Shown here: positions 33,812 through 44,483 of the stretch, piece by piece
Position numbering within the stretch: the stretch's first letter is position 1
How the letters are laid out: each line of letters begins with the position of its first letter
Notes under the pieces: generated by a model
What the model saw: only the letters and a program-made list of their open reading frames with translations
Told to the model about the DNA's origin: nothing
The model's database searches: none
Program-made: the position numbers and the translations under genes
Origin: Proliferodiscus dingleyae
Lineage: Eukaryota; Ascomycota; Leotiomycetes; Helotiales; Lachnaceae
Assembly (NCBI GenBank): GCA_003988795.1
Contig: QYAK01000047.1
Location: 62,001 to 126,000 of the forward strand
Direction: 5' to 3'
Length of the DNA stretch: 64,000 nt

Positions 33812-34549
33812 CTAAATGCCCACTTTAGTCCTCTCGTGTTCCAGAACTGGCAATACTGTCTCCTCAATCCTATCGGTATCCGAACCTTGGCCGACAACAT
33901 CACTGCGAGTGAGTGCACGATAATTTGACTCATCAATTGTTGCCAATCTCGAAGTTCCCATCTTGGCACCCATTGCATGGTATTCTTGAAAGACCATGAG
34001 CAATGGATGCCACTTTTCGGTATCGACACGATTTGCATGTCCCTCCAGACGAATGTGATCCTCAACATGCACTCTCAATATCTTGACCTCAATCGCTAGA
34101 GTTGCCCCTTTTCGATCTGGTAAGTCTTTCATCATCTCATGAGCGTCCACCAACTCTGCCTCCATCTGTGCAGGACACTCCAGGATGCGCGGAGGCTTGA
34201 CAAGGTCTGAGGTCTGAGGTGTGAGTTTGGCATGATCGAATTTGTCTTTGACGTGCGAATACCCCACACTAGCCTTCCACGCTGGCACCGGATTCGAGCC
34301 AGTTGTACGAGCTATGAGATTGAGATGTGATGCCATTTCTTCAGACACAAGATTCAAAACGCATTGCTTTGTCCGTAGAATGTTTTGAGTGGTATGAGAC
34401 ATCGCAGCTAGACCGAGCATGCAACGGTGACCAAGCCACCAAGCAGATGACATTGGAGCGATGTTGTAGGTACCATCTTCGTTCTCGGTTGTGATGAGTA
34501 CCACTGGTGTTCCCCAGTAGAGAATTGCCGGTGAGATAGTGTTGTGCAT
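33812..34549 (-). CDS. Flavin-reductase-like (FMN-binding split barrel) protein
   Basis: Single-exon gene of 245 residues. The N-terminal 120 residues match the DIM6/NTAB flavin reductase-like fold: YWGTPVVLITTENEDGTYNI, APMSSAWWLGHRCMLGLA and SHTTQNILRTKQCVLNLVSE, the family's FMN-contacting strand/loop pattern. The C-terminal part (LECPAQMEAELVDAHEM, LAIEVKILRVHVEDHI, LVFQEYHAMGAKMGTSRLA) completes the barrel. It could be an FMN-dependent oxidoreductase or the reductase partner of a monooxygenase; no substrate evidence. No signal peptide, so cytosolic. The start context is TTCAAGATGC. No overlap with neighbours. Confidence 0.85.
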   Translation of the reverse strand: MHNTISPAILYWGTPVVLITTENEDGTYNIAPMSSAWWLGHRCMLGLAAMSHTTQNILRTKQCVLNLVSEEMASHLNLIARTTGSNPVPAWKASVGYSHVKDKFDHAKLTPQTSDLVKPPRILECPAQMEAELVDAHEMMKDLPDRKGATLAIEVKILRVHVEDHIRLEGHANRVDTEKWHPLLMVFQEYHAMGAKMGTSRLATIDESNYRALTRSDVVGQGSDTDRIEETVLPVLEHERTKVGI

Positions 34550-35315
34550 CTTGAACGTATCCCTTCTTTTGTACGATAGTTGTAAAGAGGTCGTTTCTCT
34601 TAGAGGTTTTGCTTACTCAAAGAATCGTTTGAATTATAGAACTCGTAGGTGAAGAGGTGGCTGGCCTCATATATAACGATTTTTTCAAATCTTTTCGACA
34701 ATACTTGCGTCTGGAGCATCTGTGTTTATTTCCTCGAATTGACCAATTGCTTTAGAGTCGAGCTGCGAGCGTTGCGCAGTCTGATAGCCTATCGTAGAGC
34801 TGCAGTAACTGTGGTGGAAGTGGCCAATCGGGGGCGCTTAGTGGTCTCCACAAGCAAGCTAAGCACAGTTACATACATAGCTATTTCCGAGGAAACCTTC
34901 CCAAACGTAGTAACTCTGCAGTTGATTCGAGGTTGATAGGATTTGATTCTTACAAGCATAGATGAAAATTGACTGTTACAAAAAGACTGAGCGGCTAAGG
35001 GACAAAAGCTGGTGGGACAGTGTTGGCGAAGCAAGACGCACGTGGAAATTTGACGAAATAAGATGCCGGAAGAGTGCGTTAAGATTTCACTATACGGCAT
35101 AACTGCAAGAATAAATCTGCATACTCTTACAACTAGAGCAATTCAGTCCAGTGCCCAATATCAAACGCCGCGTTCCCCTAAAGACATGCAAATTTACGAC
35201 AGGAGACATTGATCCATCAATTCAATCTTCATCCCACTATTCCAATCGACTTCCCCAGTATTGTGAGCAATGTGTAATCAATCTAAATGGTGGAGTATTT
35301 TGTATCTTGGCTGGT
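34550..35315. other. Gene-free spacer
   Basis: About 770 bp: promoter of the flavin-reductase-like gene and 3' region of the polytopic membrane protein gene. Nothing recognised. Confidence 0.45.
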
Positions 35316-36473
35316 TTACATCAACTCGACAGAGTTGGAGTCACCATCTGCAATCTTCTTGCTCTTAGACAGCACGAGAGCAACTTCGCCAAATGCGACG
35401 AAGAAGAACAAAAAGCCGACAGCGAATTCCATCAGGAAGACCTTCAGGTAGGTCTTGATGAGTCTGACACGAGAGCTCCAGTCAAATGTCTTCCATGCGT
35501 CTAGGGTGCCGATGACACCACTGCCTCCGACGATCTCGGGAACGACCTTGCCGTTGAAGCTACGGTCAAATGGGACGATGGCCTCCTCTGAGTCGGATAG
35601 GAGCGATGCTTGCACACGAGTCAAGCTGACATCCGCGGGGAGGACTAGTAGGAAACCGAGAACGACGGCCAGGGCCCCGAGGCCGAGACCACTTGCTGCC
35701 ATGGCCGAAGCATCGCGTCCACTGATATTAGCCAGATCATTGGGGTCCTGTATATTTTTGCCCATGTCGCACATCATGTACAAGGAGATTGGGATGATAA
35801 TGGTGAGCTGCTCAGCAATAGCGAGGATAGCAGTTGGAAGGGCTACCTTCTTCCATAGCTTTGCGGAAGGGAGACGACGGAACCACATCTTTGGACTTGG
35901 GTCAGAGATGACAATATGTGTCCAGGCCATCGACAACTGAGCACAAGCAACTGCGGCAAAAACAGTTGCTGCTGATCTGTGGACGAACGGGATCGTAGAC
36001 AGAATCTTTGCAGCCCATGAGACAACGATTTGGTTCACGAGGTAGATAGAAAGGCCGCGGAACCTGGCCCAGAAGCCACCTTTCTGCTGGAGGAGTCTGA
36101 TGGTGGATCGGAAGCTGGCAGTGACGGGCCTAGGCTTGGCAGCTTGAAGGTCAGCGTTGACGTTCTTGTTGATTGTAGGGTCAGTGTCATCAGTAGGGAG
36201 CGGCTCGAAATCTATGTTGTCCGAAGGCGACTCTACCATAACGAGTGTGGGGATGATGCGGCCGAAGGTGTACTCGATCTGCGAGGAAACCAGTGAGTGA
36301 TAATACCAGAGTATATAGTAGAGGCAACTCACCATGCCAGAGACGAAGAGATAGACAGCAAAAGTGATGGCCAACAGCGCGATGCCCCAACCTGGCAACT
36401 CCAGCTTCTCCTTGTTGAAGATGGTAGCCTCAGCGCCTCGGCGCACGAGGTGACCGACTACACCGGCCGTCAT
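35316..36473 (-). CDS. Uncharacterised polytopic membrane protein
   Basis: Two exons, 36333-36473 and 35316-36278, give 367 residues; the 54-bp intron is GTGAGT..CTCGCAG, phase 0. About six hydrophobic helices are visible: around WGIALLAITFAVYLFVSG (28-46), YTFGRIIPTLVMV (50-62), YLVNQIVVSWAAKIL (about 130), AATVFAAVACAQLSMAW (about 155), VALPTAILAIAEQLTIII (about 200) and GLGLGALAVVLGFLLVLP (about 255), plus FLMEFAVGFLFFFVAFGEVAL near the end. I remember similar fungal proteins only as hypothetical membrane proteins. Its sequence shows no transporter signature, so I assign no function. The region between 62 and 125 is a soluble acidic loop. Confidence 0.75.
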   Translation of the reverse strand: MTAGVVGHLVRRGAEATIFNKEKLELPGWGIALLAITFAVYLFVSGMVSCLYYILWYYHSLVSSQIEYTFGRIIPTLVMVESPSDNIDFEPLPTDDTDPTINKNVNADLQAAKPRPVTASFRSTIRLLQQKGGFWARFRGLSIYLVNQIVVSWAAKILSTIPFVHRSAATVFAAVACAQLSMAWTHIVISDPSPKMWFRRLPSAKLWKKVALPTAILAIAEQLTIIIPISLYMMCDMGKNIQDPNDLANISGRDASAMAASGLGLGALAVVLGFLLVLPADVSLTRVQASLLSDSEEAIVPFDRSFNGKVVPEIVGGSGVIGTLDAWKTFDWSSRVRLIKTYLKVFLMEFAVGFLFFFVAFGEVALVLSKSKKIADGDSNSVELM

Positions 36474-39235
36474 GATGAACGAAGAGGATAAGAAGAATGA
36501 AACGAACAGATGAGATATTGAAAGCGTTTAAAATGAAATTCTTGTGGTTGATCTCTGGAGGTATTCCTCAAAGCAAGATGTAAAGGAATGAGGAGTTTCG
36601 AAGAATAGGCAGACGTGTTCTGTGGTCGTAGTCGGACAGATAAAGAGGCCGTTTGAGGCGCAGCGCGGCGTAGCAAAGCGCTCTTGGAAACTTCCTGTTG
36701 GCTGCTGGTTCACGTACCGCCCCACTATGTAACGAACCAAGCCTCAAATTGCCACATCTGGACGAGTACTGCAGCTCCTGAACATTGACAGCCAATCAAG
36801 AATGTTGGTTTAGGAGTTGTATTGGTACATCTGGATGCCATAGCTACAGTAACCAACACTCGTATATGAAACTGGCAGGACAGAAGCTTCTGTAACTGAT
36901 GTGATCTTTTAAATACACATCACGTGTCGATTTCTAAGCTCTAAGCTATGCTGACACATTGCTGGGCAATCATCAGTTTCGCAAGGCTACTGCATAGTAT
37001 CATCAATAGTGAGTGAAGTGGCTCCGCTCCGTGCGATTCCAAACCTGCCATGAATTGCATATCTAGGTTTGGTATAGTGAGTTCATGTCTATTGTCTCTT
37101 AGATATCGGGTAAGAAGCCGAGGGTGGGGTGATCAGGCAATAAACTGAATACGAATTCAAGATCCCGTCCGGATTGTAGTCGGCCCATAGCGAATGCGAA
37201 TGTCGCTTTCGGTTCAGGAAAACTTCTCCGACAAAATACGAGCGTGATGACGATCAGCTCATCAGATAGCCTAAGCTCGTCCCACTATGTTGCCTAATGG
37301 GCTAGCAAGATTCGTCTCCAATACTGATACCTCAAAATAATTAAACTTGTTCTTTATTAAGACCCTAAATCTAGACGTGAAACTTTCAGACACTTTCACC
37401 GCAATTCGATCACCGAAATATTCCCCTCACCACTAGTAATATAGCAACAGAGACACTTTGGAAATGTCGGTGTTCAGGTCTTTTGCTGTGTCAATTATAC
37501 CAGGGTAATACAAACACGAAGACAGTGTTGCTGCATGAGAGCATTACAGAGATGAAGTATCTGCAATTAAAATCTTACTAGAAAATATTCAAAATATGTA
37601 CATATACGAATCCAGCAATTGTAAACTCTGGTATTGAATCTGCACTTCGGCACGCTGCAAGGATGCAAGAACATACTTGACTGGAATACCTCCTTTTCAC
37701 ACTATCTATTTTAAAGTTTGCTATTCGTAGTTATTTGATTCCATAAATTGACTTTAGCACTTACAGGCATGGAAATGAGCCTCGTCTGAAGGGTCTTTCA
37801 GCGCTTTGTCACAATTTCCGCTCTTCACAATTAGTTTCGTAAACTTGCGCCGCGTTCGAGAAACACACATTTCGGCGTCTTTTCAATATTCGAGTTGATG
37901 GTACACACGAAAAAGCTACAGTTGTATCAACTAGCAACTGGGTTTTATTTTTGTACATAGAGAACGAGTGCCCAAGGCCCAACAATCCATAACGTCTACT
38001 TTCGAAACACTTCAACCAATTCGTCCACTCTCTACTTTCTTACAATGTCATTATTTATTCGCGTCATATCAACATTTCACAATCCTTCGCATGCCGACTT
38101 TTGTGTCTCTTGCGTAGAAGAATCGCGACAAGCTCTAATTACATCCCATATATGAGCGTTCGCATTGACCACTGGTCAATAGATGAATATCTTGACTTTT
38201 TAAATCTACGAATGGCACATTAGAAATCACTACATGACACAGGGTAGGTCATCTATAATAGAATCCTTCCACAATGTCTCCTGTCTATGTCAACCGAACT
38301 CACAATGTCCGGGTCCTGTGAAATGCTTACAGGTCCACGTAGACAAGACTTTGGAACTTGATTTAAGAGACAATTCAAGGGCTAACGCATTGACAGATAG
38401 ATAAATATGGTGGAAATGAGAATGTGTCTGCGCTGGAAGGATCCCCTAACCTGACTAAGAGCGTAGGGAGCTGGCTTCCCGTGTGAGAAGTTAATGGCCG
38501 AAATTGGCCCATGTACTGAACTACGTAAAATCGGTTATATTTAAGGAAAGAGAAAGGAATTTGAAGATTCAAGAAGACTCTAGGAGTTGAAGTGTGTATA
38601 GTAGCTTTTTTATAAAAGAAAAAAAGAAATCTTATCTGGCCCATATTTGGTTGATTGAATATTAGTATTTAGGTATTACGCGGGTAACAATTTCGACCAT
38701 TTATTCCTCACACAGGGAGGCCAGCATATATATCCTCAAATTACGTACAAACGAGCGATCTGCATAGGATCATCACCGTGGAACTCGGTGGATGTACAGG
38801 GTAGGCATCGATTTTCAACTTTAGTACCGCATAACAGAATTGTTAAAGGAGCAGGGAAGACTACTTCGATACAACCAGAAACCCATGAATGCAGGGAGAG
38901 TAAGATATGTGTGCGTATGCGTGTAGCATGTCACTGAGCGTGTGTGCCTTGTTGCTCCTGCAGCTTACTTAAAAACTGGTTTAGAAATATCGATTTCTTA
39001 CAGGTCTGTGCCCTTTGATATGCAATTGACCTGTAGAGTTGTCGAAAAGACGCCAGGAGACGGGACGTTAGCGGTGGCTTGCGCTGTCCAGTGGTGAGTG
39101 GAGCTGAATGGTGACTAACTTAGCGGCCTAGTCAGCCTCGATGACCTCATTAATTGGCGAAGGAGCTATACAATTAAAACCTGAAGCTTATCTCCCATAC
39201 AGGGGAGCCATCTGAAACTCTTCAAGCTTTGCAGA
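36474..39235. other. Long gene-poor spacer (2.76 kb)
   Basis: The longest stretch without a supported gene. All frames are short (under 90 codons) and lack domain signs; the DNA appears AT-rich, especially 37300-38700. No terminal inverted repeats or decayed transposase were found by eye. TCACGTG-like sequence occurs at about 36921. Confidence 0.45.
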
Positions 39236-40267
39236 ATGGCTGGTCATGGGGCGTCCGGGCCCATCAACCACTCGTCCATCAGACTCGACAGCCGGAAAAC
39301 TCGGTCTACATACAATGCAATTCTGCAGCCAGTCATCAAGATGATCACGCCGCTACTGCTTTTTAAAGAGGAGGATGATAAGTACAAAGATTCACCTCTT
39401 TTGACACCACACAAATCTGCAGAAAAAGCTTGTCATATACGGAAAGCCCAGGTGGAAGGGATATGGATTTATACCTTTTCGAATCCATCGCTCAAAACCG
39501 GCTTAGATAAGCCGAAACGAAATATCTACTATTTCGCTGGCGGAGGCTTTCGAATGCCAGCTTCTAAGGAACAGTGGACGCTCTGTACTGAGATGTGCTT
39601 GAAACTGCCGCAATATGTCATCAATCTTGTTAGCTATCCTCTTGCCCCAAGCAATGAGGCTCCGAATTCGATACCATGGCTGCAGCGGATGTATAGAAAA
39701 CTTGCATCTGATGCCCAAGACGAAGGGTCCTCGATAACGCTAATGGGCGATTCTTCTGGTGGAAATATCGCTCTGTCCCTGGGTATATATGCTGCTACCC
39801 TATTCCTGGAAAGCTCCGCGACTGGGGCGTGTCCGCTTCGGAACATTTTTGCTATATCCCCTACCACAGATATGCGCCATGAGAGTCCAAATATAGATAC
39901 GCTTCTGCCTAAAGATCCAGTACTTACTCGAAAAATAATCAGCGACTCAGTGAAGGCGTGGCACGGGGAGTGGCTGGTATCAGATCCGAGGTTGTCGCCG
40001 ATCCTGGCCGATCTTACCGTCCTCCAGAGAGCAAATGTCAAAGTGGATGGTATTACAGGAGGTTACGATATTCTTACTCCGGAGGCAGAGTTGTTTCGAG
40101 AGCGCTTGGCAGGCTCAGGGGTTTCCGGAGACTGGCTTCACTGGGACAAGCAGATCCATTGCTTCCCACTCACGTTTTCTTATCACGTAAGTGAGGCAGT
40201 GGCGGGAAAGGACTGGATACTTAAAGTCCTCGCTGCGAATGCTGAGCTTTCTTCTGCGTCGAGTTAG
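39236..40267 (+). CDS. Alpha/beta hydrolase fold-3 esterase/lipase-like protein
   Basis: Single-exon gene of 343 residues. It has the hormone-sensitive-lipase-type layout: an oxyanion-hole motif YYFAGGGF (about 98-105; AGGG in place of the usual HGGG), YPLAPSNEAP (about 134-143), nucleophile elbow GDSSGGN with Ser173, Asp in GGYDILTPEAE (about 278) and His in QIHCFPL (about 308). The catalytic triad is complete. These enzymes hydrolyse small esters; fungal members frequently sit in secondary-metabolite loci. No signal peptide is evident; the N-terminus is polar. It lies upstream of, and in the same direction as, the Zn2Cys6 regulator at 41402, which might control it, but that is inference. 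Confidence 0.88.
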   Translation: MAGHGASGPINHSSIRLDSRKTRSTYNAILQPVIKMITPLLLFKEEDDKYKDSPLLTPHKSAEKACHIRKAQVEGIWIYTFSNPSLKTGLDKPKRNIYYFAGGGFRMPASKEQWTLCTEMCLKLPQYVINLVSYPLAPSNEAPNSIPWLQRMYRKLASDAQDEGSSITLMGDSSGGNIALSLGIYAATLFLESSATGACPLRNIFAISPTTDMRHESPNIDTLLPKDPVLTRKIISDSVKAWHGEWLVSDPRLSPILADLTVLQRANVKVDGITGGYDILTPEAELFRERLAGSGVSGDWLHWDKQIHCFPLTFSYHVSEAVAGKDWILKVLAANAELSSASS

Positions 40268-41401
40268 ATGATAAGATATTCATGAAATGATATAACGGGA
40301 AACTTACTCATGACCCGAAAGTAGTGAGACCGTATTAGTTTTTGATGAGGGTTACTTCAATCATGCCTCTGGCGGATCCCTTGACTTGGAAGTGGTCATA
40401 CATCTGGTGCATGCTCATTTCTCTATCACTAGTTAGACATGCTGCCGTCTAATGAGCAAGAGCGCCATAAGCTTCTAGCTGTGGTATTCGTCCACCAATG
40501 GTAAATATTCAAGGATGAGCTCATCGCAGATCCGTCTTGTCAGGAACTAGCCCCAGCCCTAATTAGGGCTGATACTAGTGTGATACTTCCTGGGAAGCTG
40601 CGGCGTCTAAAATGTTCAGCAAGGAAACCGGCTGAAGAGACAACAAATAACCTCGGTGAGATGAACTCGCAGAGCTTTAAGAGCGCGCTTCCGTCGCGTA
40701 ATCCTTCGGCGTCTAGCACCGGATATCGCCTTGTGGCCCCTGCATCAGCTGTAGATCGATGAGCCACGGCTGACCTGCGTCTAGTACGGCTGATAGCCCT
40801 CAGTGTTGAAAAGAGAAATATGGAAATGGTTGACAACAGGAACGACTGATAGTTGTGAGGTATTGAACATCTGATTCTCTTCTGGGTAAATAAATAGGAA
40901 GTCTTGCACGATACCCGGTGAAGTTCTAAACTAAGCCATGTGCTTGTCCGATGCGAAGCTTGGCTGTGTGCTTAGGTGTTAAGCGCCTAGCGACGTTATG
41001 TAACCCTACATTACTTTAGACTGCCTTACGTGGTGCTCGGATATTGTTAAGCATGCATGGTAGCGTTGGGCAGGCATACTCTCACATCTGCCCCTGTATT
41101 CGTGGCCCATTTCCCTTGAGCTTTCTGATCCTGCAGTCCAACGCATGAAGCCCTTTTCAGCCCTGCAAGGTTCTGCAAGGTCCTGCAAGCAGTTCACAAG
41201 CGTGGAAAATAAGCTCTAACATGATGACAAAAACACTGGCCGTGACATGAAGCTGACTACTAGTCCATTAGCCAATGAGGAGAGCACAGAAATATATACC
41301 TGTGGCTGCCTTTTTAACGTCCCATCCCGTCGCAGCCGACACGTAGACACAGCGCATGCATTGCAACTAGACCCGCTTCCATTAGACTACACGATAGAGA
41401 C
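40268..41401. other. Spacer between hydrolase and Zn2Cys6 regulator
   Basis: About 1.1 kb. On the minus strand at about 40335-40415, a CTAAC..ATAG pseudo-acceptor is followed by an open stretch ending GSARGMIEVTLIKN-stop, which may be a relic last exon. Otherwise nothing is seen; the right part is the regulator's promoter. Confidence 0.35.
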
Positions 41402-43243
41402 ATGACCTCCATTGCGTCTAATGAAATCCCGAAACGTGCTGCACAGGTGTGTTCACACTGCAAGAGCATCAAGAAAGGATGTGACAAGAAACTTCCAAGC
41501 TGTGGCCAATGTATCAAGTAAGTCTCCTGTTCCCTTCTGGTACAATTGAGCCTATAGCCTTGCTCTTCTGGTGGCTAGTGTTAAGAGTAACCTCTAACTA
41601 ACTGCAGGCGGCGCGCTGTCTGTCGATATGGAACCCCTGAGCCGCCACGCAGCAGCGATGAAGCTGGCACCTTGGAGCAAGTCGTGAGAGCCAATGGACC
41701 ATCGGGCGCCTGGAGTTCAATACCTCGATCAGAGCTGAGAAGATTGCATCCTAACTTAAGAGTATCTATACTGTTAGCCAACTCCATTTCCGATGTCCTC
41801 CAGTCTGCCATCTTTGATCCAAATACGCTTCAGGCAACGAACAGTATCATCCATTCACAAGTCCGCAATATCATAGCATCTGATGGAGACACGATTGAAA
41901 ATGTAGCGTCTAGATACTTCAATACTGTGCATATATGGATGCCGATCCTCTCGAGCAAACTGTTCTGGAATCGTTTGCATCTTCTATCCCAATCACCATC
42001 ACCTGAAGATTTCTCGATCCTGCTTTTAGCAATGCGGCTAATAACACAATGCCCCTCTCTCGACTATGAAATCGACCAAAATCGACACGTTCTATACCTC
42101 GCCACGAAGACATTGTTCGCTCAAGTACAAAGTCTTACACCAGTCTCTCTATGTCTAGTCCAGGTGGGCATCATCCTGGCCCGTTATGAACACGCCCACG
42201 GCATGATCGAAGCTGCGTATATCTCGATCGGCACCGCCGCAAGCATGGCCACTGCTATTGGAATAGATAGCGCTCAGTGTTCTCACGAGTTACGGGGAAG
42301 CGACGCGTGGCTGGCAGAGGAAGAGGCGCTTTCTACGTGGTGGGGACTAGTAATCTGCGACAGGTATGCGCTTTGATTAGGACTTTTTCACTCTTACTGA
42401 AGCAATCTAGAATTATAGCATTCGACAGTCAAATGAGCCACCGGCCGTTAGCAACCCGCCGGACCCACGACGATGACTATATGCCGTTAGAAGCTGCGGA
42501 CCTGTCAGAAAATCCTGACCAGTCGCTGGAACCCAACTGCCGTTATTTTGTCTCCGCTACTTTCTTATCGAACGTTGAATCTTATGGCCGCGAAGCCCAG
42601 TCAGTGTTGCTATACGACAAGATTCGACAGGTTGTCGATTTAGGGGAGGTAGAACCAGAGAAAATGATACCAATAGGCACTGAGCTCCAGATGCTCCTTG
42701 GGACAGTCATTGATGCATCTGCAGAGCAGTCTGTGAAGTGGAGTTGCTTCTCAGGGGCGAAACAGATGCTGATACTGTGAGTTACGATTTCCGTTGTTGG
42801 CCTTCAACGATACTAAGATCCTGCAGTGGATTATATATTCTGCATCAAGATGTAGCCGCACTCGTGGATATTGAAAACAGGCAACATTGCAAAGATTCAG
42901 TCACGGTGACTTTGCGTACGGTGACCAGGATGTGTATCGACATTGCTTATGCCTCCAATGGGGCTGTCGATGTTGAAGACATTGAGATGCTGCCTCCTTC
43001 GATTCATCATTTCGCACGCAGTGCTCAACAACACATAAGAACATGTCAGAACTTCCAGGATCCGCAATGGCAGCAGGATCTCGACGAGCTCAGGAAGATC
43101 ATGGCACTTGTGAACAGGAGATGGACATTTGCAGGTAAGTAGGTGTGCGTCAGTGAGAATTCCTGAACTTATTAGAGCTAGGTCAAATGCTAGACGACCT
43201 TGACAACACGGTCGAAAGGGCAATGCAAAATTATGAACGGTAA
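41402..43243 (+). CDS. Zn2Cys6 fungal-specific transcription factor
   Basis: Five exons: 41402-41517, 41608-42363, 42411-42776, 42827-43134 and 43176-43243, total 537 residues. All introns are GT..AG (41-90 bp) and junctions restore a continuous frame. The zinc cluster is Cys17-x2-Cys20-x6-Cys27-x6-Cys34-x2-Cys37-x6-Cys44 (VCSHCKSIKKGC ... CGQCIKRRAVC), split by the first intron between the fifth and sixth cysteines. The middle region (about 110-400) is the fungal-specific regulatory domain, with RYFNTVHIWMPILS, ARYEHAHGMIEAAYISIGTA, LSTWWGLVICDRII and MSHRPLATRRTHDDDYMPLE. It should be nuclear; its targets are unknown. The nearest candidate is the hydrolase at 39236. Confidence 0.9.
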
Positions 43244-44483
43244 CGAGGAATGAAGATGATTTCTCGACGGCTTGCAATGGCGGGATGGTTTCTTATCGAG
43301 GATTTACTCTAATAGGCCTCTGAGATGTTTCTCGGGATTTGAGAGAGCCGCTACAAATAGTAGACAAAAGTGGAGGGCTGATTTACGACGAGGAACACTG
43401 AGCGACGCACTCAAAGCTGTTCGAGATAATAGGAAATAGATAGAGTCCTGCTGGATTGAGAGATGGAGCTTTGCGGGTAAGGCAAGTGGATTTGTGTTGA
43501 TAGGGGTTTTCATGGGTGCATTATGATGATATCCACCATTCTTCGCATTGATTAATGTTTCGGTTTGTATGTCTCGATCAATTCGCAAATTACTGTAGCT
43601 ATCTAAAAGCAATCTCGTAGAGCAGCACTTCAGTCGCTAAGTTTGACATAACGAATCTGACAATCGATTTAAAGGAGGTTCTCCTAGAACGAGAAAACTG
43701 ACGGGTATCTCTCCGAAACTTTCACACCATCTCGCTGGCCGCAATGCATCAACGACGCATAGGATGCCCCCAGAAGCACAACGCACAACGGACGACTATC
43801 TGCAATTCCAATCTCACGTCAAGCATACTTCGATAGCTGCATTACGACCAATCTGAAATTGCTGACTGAAGCCATTCTCGGCGAAAGGGCGTGTGCTGAC
43901 TGCATGTGGGCCTCGATGCCGAGCCGAGCTATTCAGCTAAGCTTATTATTATTTGCAGATTACCGGGGACGTGGCATCTCCTGGCTCTTAGCTAGGTTCT
44001 CGTGTTACCGAAGATAGCAAGGTGTCGGACCTCGCCGCGCGTTTAAAATAGCGTCGATGCAATGCTATTATTCAGCAAGTGTTCTGGGTGTCACGAGGTT
44101 GAAAGGCGAGGTATAGAGTCTAAGATGTGGTGATGGGGAGTATTCATCCGTGTGACTCTGCGCTTAATACGATGCCTTCGTACTGGGGTGGACTTATCGG
44201 AGATACGAAGCTGAGCGGTGAGGTCTATCAAGAATGCCATCTGGAGCGCAGCTGTCATTCGCTCGTTATGGCATGCGTGAAGAGATGCAGGCGTTGTACA
44301 GTGGCATAGCGAGTCATTGGCGTGTTCTATGATCTGTTTATGTGATACTATATATTGCATAGATCCACCAGACCATCGTGATCGCTGCGGACATGACGAA
44401 GAGCACAAAAAGCTTCGCCTGCGTCCACAAGTTTATATCCGTAAAGCTTCGTCACTCATTACTGTAAAGGGTATCCTGATTAT
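43244..44483. other. Gene-free spacer
   Basis: About 1.2 kb between the 3' ends of the Zn2Cys6 regulator and the transglutaminase-like gene. Only short chance frames. Confidence 0.45.
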
